Of a stretch of DNA of 64,000 bases, positions 58,208-64,000 are shown one piece after another (position 1 is the stretch's first letter; the number at the start of each line of letters is the position of its first letter). The notes under the pieces are model-generated. The model did no database searches and was not told the origin of the DNA. It saw nothing but the letters and a program-made list of their open reading frames with translations. Position numbers and translations under genes: made by a program. Origin of the DNA: CATQGW01 sp965242565 (lineage in GTDB: Bacteria > Chloroflexota > Dehalococcoidia > Bin125); the NCBI GenBank assembly GCA_965242565.1, contig OZ251457.1, positions 2,728,001 to 2,792,000 of the forward strand, given 5' to 3'.

Positions 58208-59197
58208 CTACGTCGCGCGCACGGCGTCGGCGACGGCCTGGCGGTTTTCGTGCGAGGTGTGGGGCGGGATCGAGCAGCCGCCGGCGACGAAGACGCGGCT
58301 GGGGCCGATCGCGGCGGCCTCGCGCGCCTGCGCGCCGATCGCTTCGGCGTTCAGCTCGCCCAACCCGCTGCGGCTCACGCCGCCCATCACCGCGGTGTCG
58401 GTTTCCGCCCAGACATCGGCCAGATCGGCGTTGCTCGCGTCGCGGTCGTCCCAGTTGACGGCGGCGACGGGGTAATCGAGCAGGTCGGCGAGCATGTTGT
58501 TGGTGTGGCAGACATGGAGAACGTTGAACGGCGCGTCCGAAATCGCGTCCAACACCTGCATGTCGTAGGGGCGGCCGAACTCGCGGTAAAAGTCGGGCGT
58601 TGAGTTGTCGTAGCTGGCCCACTGCAACGGGGCGTAGAAGACGCCACTGGCGCCGGCGTCGAGGTTGGCGCGGCTGTAGCTGATGATCGTCTCGGTGATT
58701 CGGCGGATCGCGCCGTGGACGGCTGGAGGGGCTTCGCGGGCGGCCTGCTTGAGCGCGCGCGGGTGGCCGAACATCAGGCCCAGCACGGACATCGGAGAGA
58801 AGACCGTCTGGATCACGTCCACCTCGCCGCCCGTTCCCTCGACGACCAGCCGCGTCGATTCGACATGCTCGCCGAGCACGCCGCGCTCCCCGTGAACCGA
58901 AGCGACATCGGCGAGCTGGTCGAGCGTGTCCAGCGCCGCCGTGACCAGCGTCTGGTTGGTTTGCCCTGTGGGCGGTTCGTAGACCGCGCCCCAGGCTTCG
59001 GGGAACATTGACCAGCGGGGGTTGATTTTGATGAAGTCCCAGTCGTAGCGCTCGTACTGTTCGAGCGTCTCCCCGACCAGCTCGTCGTTGCTCCACTCGC
59101 GCAGGAAGTTGTGCCCCCAGAGGGAGGCGGGCGCGCGGTCGACCGGTTCGCCGCTGACGGCGGCGGCGACGCGCTCTTTCTTCGTCATCGTGGTCAT
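58208..59197 (-). CDS. Uroporphyrinogen decarboxylase-like protein (URO-D superfamily)
   Basis: 329 residues, TIM barrel of the URO-D/MtaA superfamily. TKKERVAAAVSGEPVDRAPA and the ILHVCHTNN-like stretch (NVLHVCHTNNMLADLLDYPV), VNWDDRDASNADLADV and AGGCSIPPHTSHEN, the typical last motif of the methyltransferase-like branch. It lacks the clear HemE N-terminal signature (PVWLMRQAGR), so heme synthesis is unlikely. Cobamide methyl-transfer or demethylation of a small molecule is a better guess. Overlaps the cyclase fusion stop as ATGA. Confidence 0.85.
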   Translation of the reverse strand: MTTMTKKERVAAAVSGEPVDRAPASLWGHNFLREWSNDELVGETLEQYERYDWDFIKINPRWSMFPEAWGAVYEPPTGQTNQTLVTAALDTLDQLADVASVHGERGVLGEHVESTRLVVEGTGGEVDVIQTVFSPMSVLGLMFGHPRALKQAAREAPPAVHGAIRRITETIISYSRANLDAGASGVFYAPLQWASYDNSTPDFYREFGRPYDMQVLDAISDAPFNVLHVCHTNNMLADLLDYPVAAVNWDDRDASNADLADVWAETDTAVMGGVSRSGLGELNAEAIGAQAREAAAIGPSRVFVAGGCSIPPHTSHENRQAVADAVRAT

Positions 59198-60642
59198 GGT
59201 GCTCTTCCCTCCCAGGAGTCCGTGCTCTGATTTGCGCCCTGACTCGCACTTTGGGCCGCGCGTTGGTCGGCGGGCCAGGGCGCGGCGCGCCAGTCCAGCG
59301 CGAACAGGCGCTGCGGTTCTTCGATGCCGCGCAGTTGTTGTTCCCCGCGGTCTTTGAAACGATAGCCGCGCCCCTGAACGAGGCCGCGGACCAAGTCGGA
59401 GACCAACACCTCGCTGCTGGCTGCGTGGCCCATGATGCGAGCGGCGCGGTTGACGGTGGCGCCGAAGAGGTCGTCGGCCTCCTCGATCGGCTCGCCGGCG
59501 TTGACGCCGATTCGCACGCGGATCGAGCGGTCGGTCTGGGCGAATTCGCGCTCGACGGAGCGCTCGAGCTGGATCGCCGCATCGAGCGCGGAGGAGGCGA
59601 GCGGGAACCAGGCCATGAAGCCGTCGCCCATCGTCTTGACTTCGACGCCACCGTGGGCTTCGAGCGCGGCGCGGGTGAGCAGCTCGACGCGGCGCAGGAT
59701 GTGGCGGGCGGCTTCGTCGCCCAGCTGGTCGGCGAGGTCGGTGGAGCCTTCGATGTCGGTGAAGAGCACGGTGCGGGTGGCTTCGACGGCGGGCGGCGCA
59801 GCGCGCTGCTCGCCGAGCACGAAGCGGTGGACCGCCTCCGCCAGCTCGTCGATCGAGGGAACGTTGGAGAGCAGCAGGGAGGCGCCGCTGCGCTGCACGG
59901 TGAGTTGGGTTTCGGGCATAGCGCGGGCCCAGGCGCGCCCGACGCCGTGGACGCCCTCTTCGGGGGTGACGGAGATCAGGGTGGGCGTCTTAATTCGGTG
60001 CAGTTCCTGCATGAAGTCGAGCGAGCGCATGTCGGGCATCAGTTGGAGCACGCGCTCGACGCCGGCGTAGGCGTACATGCGTTGCGAGAGGTTGCGCGCG
60101 GTTGGCGTGTCGATGTCGGGCGCGATCAGGGTGAGCAGGGCGCGCCGCGCGCCCTCGTGATTGTGCCGCCAGCCGACGCGCAGCAGGTGTTCGACGACTT
60201 CATCCAGCAGGCCGTGTTGTTCGCGATCTTCGTCGGAGGCGGAGCGCGGTCCGGAAGGCAGGGGGCTGTGCAGGATCAGGTGGCTGAAGCGCTCGGGTTC
60301 GTTGAGCACGCTGAGCACGGCGGCGGGGGTGCCGATGTAGGTGCCGAGCAGCGGCAGCTGGGGCGCGCCGATCGCGTTGGCGACGGCCAACAGGTCGCGC
60401 GCCTCATCGTGAAAGCTGCCGTGGATGTTGTCGCGGTCGGAGAGTCCGCAGCCGCGGGGGTCGAAGCGGACGACGCGGAAGGACTCGGCGAGCCGGGCCC
60501 AGACGCCGCCCTCATCCCAGCCGAGGTCAAGGGGCACCATCGGCCCGGTCGAGACCAATAGCGGCGGTCCCTCGCCGTGTTCGGCGTAGGCGATGGCGAG
60601 GCCGTCGTCGGAGCGTGCGTAGCGGACCGGGGGTGCGAACAT
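59194..60642 (-). CDS. Alpha/beta hydrolase-class III adenylate cyclase fusion
   Basis: 482 residues. Residues ~1-270 are an alpha/beta hydrolase domain in which the nucleophile elbow reads LLGTYIGTPAAV: the catalytic Ser is missing (GTYIG), so it is probably a sensor or binding domain. Residues ~290-460 are a class III nucleotide cyclase: TVLFTDIEGST and EVKTMGDGFMAWF supply the two metal Asp residues, and NRAARIMGHA the transition-state Asn/Arg. Converts ATP (or GTP) to cyclic nucleotide in response to a ligand. Upstream of and coupled to the URO-D-like gene. Confidence 0.92.
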   Translation of the reverse strand: MFAPPVRYARSDDGLAIAYAEHGEGPPLLVSTGPMVPLDLGWDEGGVWARLAESFRVVRFDPRGCGLSDRDNIHGSFHDEARDLLAVANAIGAPQLPLLGTYIGTPAAVLSVLNEPERFSHLILHSPLPSGPRSASDEDREQHGLLDEVVEHLLRVGWRHNHEGARRALLTLIAPDIDTPTARNLSQRMYAYAGVERVLQLMPDMRSLDFMQELHRIKTPTLISVTPEEGVHGVGRAWARAMPETQLTVQRSGASLLLSNVPSIDELAEAVHRFVLGEQRAAPPAVEATRTVLFTDIEGSTDLADQLGDEAARHILRRVELLTRAALEAHGGVEVKTMGDGFMAWFPLASSALDAAIQLERSVEREFAQTDRSIRVRIGVNAGEPIEEADDLFGATVNRAARIMGHAASSEVLVSDLVRGLVQGRGYRFKDRGEQQLRGIEEPQRLFALDWRAAPWPADQRAAQSASQGANQSTDSWEGRAP

Positions 60643-60683
60643 GCCCGCAGTTTAGGCGAGCGGCGCGGGCGGGCGTGGCGTGG

Positions 60684-61040
60684 TCAGTCGTCCCATGCCC
60701 CGGTCAGCGTGTAGCCCTCGCCGGGCAGGTCGGGGCTGTCGGCGATCGGCCCCTCCTGCCGCTCAACCTTGAAGGGCTTGCGAAAGTCCCACTGCGGGAT
60801 GGAGAGGTACCATTCGTCGCGGCCGGCGATCTCCATCACGCTGCGCAGGCAGGATTCTCCTTTGTTGAGGGTCTCAACCTGCGCGTCGGAGACGGGGACA
60901 ACGATGAACCACTCGCCGCCTTCGCAGGTCTCCAGCACATCGCAGAGGTAGCGGCGGCCGTCCTCGCCTTGAGCCTCAATGAGCAAGGGGCCGTCGCAGT
61001 AGTCCACTACGCGCACCTCGCGGAGCATCTTCGTCTTCAT
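60684..61040 (-). CDS. Hypothetical protein, second of a pair
   Basis: 118 residues, soluble, beta-rich: MLREVRVVDYCDGPLLIEAQ, RRYLCDVLETCEGGEWFIVV, and a C-terminal part with WYLSIPQWDFRKPFKV. No family recognised with certainty. Its ATG overlaps the upstream gene as ATGA, so the two are translated together. Such small paired genes with lower G+C often come from toxin-antitoxin or immunity modules, but nothing specific shows this. Confidence 0.6.
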   Translation of the reverse strand: MKTKMLREVRVVDYCDGPLLIEAQGEDGRRYLCDVLETCEGGEWFIVVPVSDAQVETLNKGESCLRSVMEIAGRDEWYLSIPQWDFRKPFKVERQEGPIADSPDLPGEGYTLTGAWDD

Positions 61041-61489
61041 GCGTCGCCGCTCTCGCCCAGCACTGTGGTGCGCGCCTCGATCGCGTCGCTGTCGTCAATG
61101 TACCCGGCGGCTGGCCACCATGTCCAATGATGCTCTTTGTAGGTCTGTAGGATGGCACCTGCGCCGTCATCCAGTTCTACTTGGCAGATTCGTCGCACAG
61201 CCCATATGGCACCAGACGGCCGGCCCTTGAACCTGCGCTGCAATTTTTCCAGCTCGTCCTTCGCCACATCAAGGTTGTCCCACATTGTCAGGCCGCGGGC
61301 GTTGCACTCGTCGCGGGGAGTGATCCGCCTCGCTCCGGGCTGCTTCTGCCAGTGTGAGCGAAAGTCGTTGTCCAGATCGATGGGATCGAAGGTGAAGTGG
61401 TAGAGAATCCGTCTTTCGACAATCACCTCGGCCGCGTCTGGCGGGCAGCCTTCGGGAAGAGGGTCGCGGTACTCGATCGGAGAAGGCAT
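61037..61489 (-). CDS. Hypothetical protein, first of a pair
   Basis: 150 residues, soluble, with many Trp and Arg: RRILYHFTFDPIDLDNDFRS, ITPRDECNARGLTMWDNLDV, IWAVRRICQVELDDGAGAIL and HHWTWWPAAGYIDDSD. Nothing in it matches a family I know. Followed by the 118-residue gene with a 4-base overlap, so a two-gene unit. Slightly lower G+C than the SDR genes on both sides. Confidence 0.6.
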   Translation of the reverse strand: MPSPIEYRDPLPEGCPPDAAEVIVERRILYHFTFDPIDLDNDFRSHWQKQPGARRITPRDECNARGLTMWDNLDVAKDELEKLQRRFKGRPSGAIWAVRRICQVELDDGAGAILQTYKEHHWTWWPAAGYIDDSDAIEARTTVLGESGDA

Positions 61490-61507
61490 CGGTGGGCGCC
61501 TGACGGC

Positions 61508-62257
61508 TCAGAGGCCCTGGGTCATGCCGCCGTCAATGACGAACTCTGCGCCGTTGCAGTATTCGCTGTCGTCGGAGACGAGGAAGAGGGCGAGCCGCGC
61601 GACCTCCACCGCCTCGGCGACGCGGCCGTAGGGGATGCGCCGCACGAACTGATCCAGCTGCCCGGCCTCCACGCCCGGCAGCTGCTGGAGCATCGGGGTG
61701 TCGATCAGCCCCGGGTGAATCGAGTTCACCCGCACCCCCGACGGCGCGAACTCCGCCATCGCCACCTTTGTCATCCCCCGCACCGCCCACTTGCTCGCGC
61801 TGTAGGCGACCGAGCCCGCGCCGCCGCGCGTCCCGGCGATCGATGAGATGTTCACGATCGCGCCCGATCCGGCCGCCGCCATCACGGGGCCCACATGCTT
61901 CAGCCCCAGGAACACGCCCACCTGGTTGATCTCCGTCACCAGCCTGTACTCCTCCAGCGTCGTCTCCGCGATCGGCGAGGAGCGGAAGATGCCGGCGTTG
62001 TTGATGAAGGCGTCGATCTTGCCGTGATCCTCCATCACTTCGGCGACGACCGATTCCCACTCGCCCTCCTGCGTCACATCGTGGTGGAGATAGGAGAGGG
62101 CGTCGTTGGAGGCGGCGAGCTCTTGGCCGTCGGCGTCGAGCACGTCGGTGATCACGACGCGCGCGCCTTCGGAGGCGAAGAGCAGCGCCTCGGCCGCGCC
62201 CTGTCCGCGCGCGCCGCCGGTGATCAGTGCGGTTTTGCCGTCGAGTCGTCCTGGCAT
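61508..62257 (-). CDS. Short-chain dehydrogenase/reductase
   Basis: 249 residues, classical SDR: TALITGGARGQGAAEALLFA, VITDVLDADG (Asp, NAD), INNAGIFRSSPI, NISSIAGTRGGAGSVAYSASKWA (Ser-Tyr-x3-Lys) and the end YCNGAEFVIDGGMTQGL. Wording resembles 3-alpha/20-beta-hydroxysteroid dehydrogenases, so a cyclic or steroid-like alcohol is plausible. ATG at 62255-62257 gives the canonical N-terminus. The fifth SDR of the cluster. Confidence 0.95.
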   Translation of the reverse strand: MPGRLDGKTALITGGARGQGAAEALLFASEGARVVITDVLDADGQELAASNDALSYLHHDVTQEGEWESVVAEVMEDHGKIDAFINNAGIFRSSPIAETTLEEYRLVTEINQVGVFLGLKHVGPVMAAAGSGAIVNISSIAGTRGGAGSVAYSASKWAVRGMTKVAMAEFAPSGVRVNSIHPGLIDTPMLQQLPGVEAGQLDQFVRRIPYGRVAEAVEVARLALFLVSDDSEYCNGAEFVIDGGMTQGL

Positions 62258-62332
62258 GTCGTTCGCCTTTCGCAGCGTTTCGGAGTTGCTGCGCAGGCTA
62301 GCTGGTGGGGGGCGCGGCGGGTACGGCTGCGC

Positions 62333-62758
62333 TCAGGCGGGCGGAAGGATGACGTAGGTGCCGTTGCCGTGGGCGATGTGGCGGTCCTGGGCGTCGTAGA
62401 GGTCCACGGAGCAGTGGCTCAGCGTGCGCCCGCGGCGGATCACCTCCGCGCGGGCGCGAATCGTGTCGCCCTCCAAACCGCGCAGCCAGCGGAACTCCGA
62501 CTGCGCCGTGATCACCCGCTCGCCCTTGGCCTGCACGGTACCCAGCGCGCCGCCCATCGCCGAGTCGGCGACGAGCAGCCAGACGCCGCCGTGGACGATG
62601 CCATAGAGGTTGTGGGTGCGCTCGGTGGCGGTGAGGGTGATCTCGCACCAGCCATCGCCCGCATCCGTGAAGCGGTAGCCGAGGTCGCCGAACAGCGCCA
62701 CCGCCTGCATCTCGCGCAGGGCGGGGTAGCGGTCGAGGATGTCCGCTTCGCGGGACAC
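62333..62758 (-). CDS. PaaI-type hotdog thioesterase
   Basis: 141 residues, hotdog fold: TERTHNLYGIVHGGVWLLVA continues DSAMGGALGT, the HGG(V)xxxxAD motif of PaaI/4HBT thioesterases, followed by ITAQSEFRWLRGLEGDTIRA. Hydrolyses an aryl- or acyl-CoA that accumulates in degradation pathways. Its stop and start are spaced normally from the DinB-like gene (12 bases) upstream on the same strand. Confidence 0.92.
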   Translation of the reverse strand: MSREADILDRYPALREMQAVALFGDLGYRFTDAGDGWCEITLTATERTHNLYGIVHGGVWLLVADSAMGGALGTVQAKGERVITAQSEFRWLRGLEGDTIRARAEVIRRGRTLSHCSVDLYDAQDRHIAHGNGTYVILPPA

Positions 62759-62770
62759 GGCGTCCGCGAT

Positions 62771-63256
62771 CTAGCCGAGCGAGCGCCGGATGGTCTCGCG
62801 GTGCTCCTCAAAGTGCTCGTGCATGTAGCGGAACGAATCCTCCACCGTGCGGTCTTCGCCCAGATGCCGCGCGCCGTTGCCCCATTCCTCGTCGTCGATC
62901 TGCTCCAGCGCGGCGAGCGCGGTTTTGTGGCTCTCGTCGTAGAGGTCGCGTACCGAGTCGGGCGTCGCGCCGCGGCTGCGGTAGCGGATGAACATGTCGG
63001 CGGCCGTGTTCATTACGGGCATCAGGAAGTCGGGCGGGTTGACGCCCTTGCCCTCGCGCAGGCGCGTCGCCGTCTGGGTGATCAGCGCCACGCCCAGCGC
63101 CATGTGGTAGCAGAGCTGACCGTTGCGCCAGGATTGCCCGCGGGCCTTGCGCCGCCAGTCGGCGTCGCTCATCCCGGCGACCAGCTCGTGGAAATCGCTG
63201 CGGGTCGTCTCCAGCAGTTCCTGGAGTTCGCTGCGCTTGGTAGTTTCGGTGGTCAT
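62771..63256 (-). CDS. DinB/maleylpyruvate isomerase-like helical bundle protein
   Basis: 161 residues, four-helix bundle: LQELLETTRSDFHELVAGMS, SWRNGQLCYHMALGVALITQ (first His), and FRYMHEHFEEHRETIRRSL at the end (HxxxH pair). The three His match the metal site of the DinB/YfiT/mycothiol-dependent superfamily. Thiol-dependent isomerase or transferase chemistry is possible; the substrate is not known. Part of the 62333-64000 minus-strand cluster with thioesterase and dehalogenase-like genes. Confidence 0.82.
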   Translation of the reverse strand: MTTETTKRSELQELLETTRSDFHELVAGMSDADWRRKARGQSWRNGQLCYHMALGVALITQTATRLREGKGVNPPDFLMPVMNTAADMFIRYRSRGATPDSVRDLYDESHKTALAALEQIDDEEWGNGARHLGEDRTVEDSFRYMHEHFEEHRETIRRSLG

Positions 63257-63312
63257 CGTGCGCGCCTCTCTGCTCAGCCGGCCGGCCCAGTCAGTCAGCT
63301 CAGCCCGCCTGC

Positions 63313-64000
63313 TCAGATTGCGGTGTACCAGTCGCGGATCGCCCGCCCGATCTCGTGCGGCGAGTCCTCCTGCACGAAGTGGTTGCCGGCCACCGCAACC
63401 TCGGTCTGATTCGGCCAGGCGCGGCAGAACTCCAGCTGCGCGCCGTTGAGGATCGCGCCGGGTTCGGCCTTGATCAGCAGCTTGGGGATGTCGCTCTCAC
63501 TGAGGAAGTCTGCGTAGGACTGGACGATGTCGACGACATCGGGCGGCTCGCCGGAGATCGGGATTTCGCGCGGCCAGGTCAGCGTTGGCCGCCGGCTCTC
63601 GCCGGGCTCGCGGTAGGGCAGGCGGTAGACCTCCATCTCCTCCTCGGTCAGCCCGCGCAGCACGCTGCCAGGCAGCACGCGCTCGACGAAGACATTCTTC
63701 TCCAGCACCATCTCCTCGCCGGCCTCGGAGCGGAAGCCCTGAAAGACACGGGCGGCGGCTTCGGGCCATTCGTCCCAGGTGACGGGGCGGACGATCGCCT
63801 CCATGTAGACGAGCCCCTTGACGCGCTCTGGGTGCCGCCGCGCCCAGTGGAAGCCCAGCGCCGAGCCCCAGTCGTGGATCACGAAGGTCAGGTTGTCGCC
63901 GAGGTTCATCCCGTCGAGCCAGGCGTCGAGCCACTCCGCGTGATCGACGAAGCGGTAGGAGCCGGAGGGCGAGGAGCCGGACTGCCCCATGCCGATCAGG
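63313..64000 (-). CDS. Haloalkane dehalogenase-like alpha/beta hydrolase, 3' part
   Basis: About 229 C-terminal residues; the gene begins past the right edge (frame is open to 64000: LIGMGQSGSSPSGSYRF...). The nucleophile elbow FVIHDWGSALGFHWA has Asp followed by Trp, the DhaA/DmmA-type haloalkane dehalogenase arrangement, rather than Ser. VYMEAIVRPVTWDEWP, the cap helix, and the C-terminal His in VAVAGNHFVQEDSP agree. Predicted to remove halide from haloalkanes, or a related epoxide-hydrolase-like reaction. Confidence 0.92.
   Translation of the reverse strand, partial: LIGMGQSGSSPSGSYRFVDHAEWLDAWLDGMNLGDNLTFVIHDWGSALGFHWARRHPERVKGLVYMEAIVRPVTWDEWPEAAARVFQGFRSEAGEEMVLEKNVFVERVLPGSVLRGLTEEEMEVYRLPYREPGESRRPTLTWPREIPISGEPPDVVDIVQSYADFLSESDIPKLLIKAEPGAILNGAQLEFCRAWPNQTEVAVAGNHFVQEDSPHEIGRAIRDWYTAI

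Overview
The window is a GC-rich (about two thirds G+C) bacterial chromosome segment, tightly packed and with no rRNA or tRNA gene that I could find. The gene content best fits a free-living, aerobic member of the Chloroflexota (Dehalococcoidia/SAR202-like). The reasons are an hrcA-grpE-dnaK operon behind a CIRCE operator, a PgpH-type c-di-AMP phosphodiesterase, a transaldolase gene beside rho, a split cytochrome b/Rieske/cytochrome c complex, and many SDR, acyl-CoA dehydrogenase and CoA-transferase paralogues. The phylum is inferred from content only.

Layout. 1-2300: heat-shock operon hrcA-grpE-dnaK (minus), with CIRCE and a promoter. 2500-8600: a frameshifted ketosynthase that has lost its catalytic residues, an MBL-fold protein, a PaREP1-like protein, a CocE/NonD hydrolase, an Orc1/STAND-like ATPase and a YjbR protein. 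8600-14700: phosphotriesterase-like lactonase, rho, transaldolase, a membrane protein, pyrG and a ubiquitin-like MoaD/ThiS protein, all minus. 14700-24500: an M16 peptidase, two CitE-family genes (one degenerate), a Panacea-type toxin-antitoxin pair, two flavin monooxygenase-like acyl-CoA dehydrogenases, a true acyl-CoA dehydrogenase, a MaoC hydratase and a PD-(D/E)XK nuclease. The nuclease is convergent with a Dam-type methylase at 24700-25530. 26250-31530: purA, a repeat-filled gap, a CopD-like membrane protein, a TlpA-like protein without CXXC, an enoyl-CoA hydratase and a cytochrome c. 31560-44200: hydrolase, PgpH, YqeY, two tiny desulforedoxin-like proteins, a five-gene bc complex, purM-purF and accessory genes, nearly all minus. 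44480-47645: purQ-purL. 47700-51760: a RelE-type toxin-antitoxin pair, a CaiB/BaiF CoA-transferase, a scrambled family I CoA-transferase operon with two small membrane genes lodged in it, and a NuoI-type ferredoxin. 51900-64000: a catabolic cluster of five SDRs, a URO-D-like protein, a hydrolase-adenylate cyclase fusion, thioesterase, DinB-like protein and haloalkane dehalogenase-like protein. A pair of unrecognised repeat-built membrane proteins sits in the middle of it.

The most unusual items are: (1) the two adjacent membrane proteins at 55469-57074, built from a ~59-residue two-helix repeat with a Pro-x-Asn signature; (2) a family I CoA-transferase operon broken into four pieces on both strands, explicable by one inversion, plus a local 25-bp inverted/direct triplication that puts stop codons in a small secreted-protein gene; (3) a dispersed ~185-bp intergenic element whose hairpin stem differs between copies while base pairing is kept; (4) a pair of desulforedoxin-like mini-proteins, one of which has lost every metal-binding cysteine position.

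Genes likely to act together: hrcA/grpE/dnaK (proteostasis); purF/purM and purQ/purL/purA (purine synthesis; no purS seen); the bc complex genes (quinol to cytochrome c electron transfer); acyl-CoA dehydrogenase/MaoC/enoyl-CoA hydratase/CoA-transferases/SDRs (acyl-CoA and xenobiotic-type catabolism).
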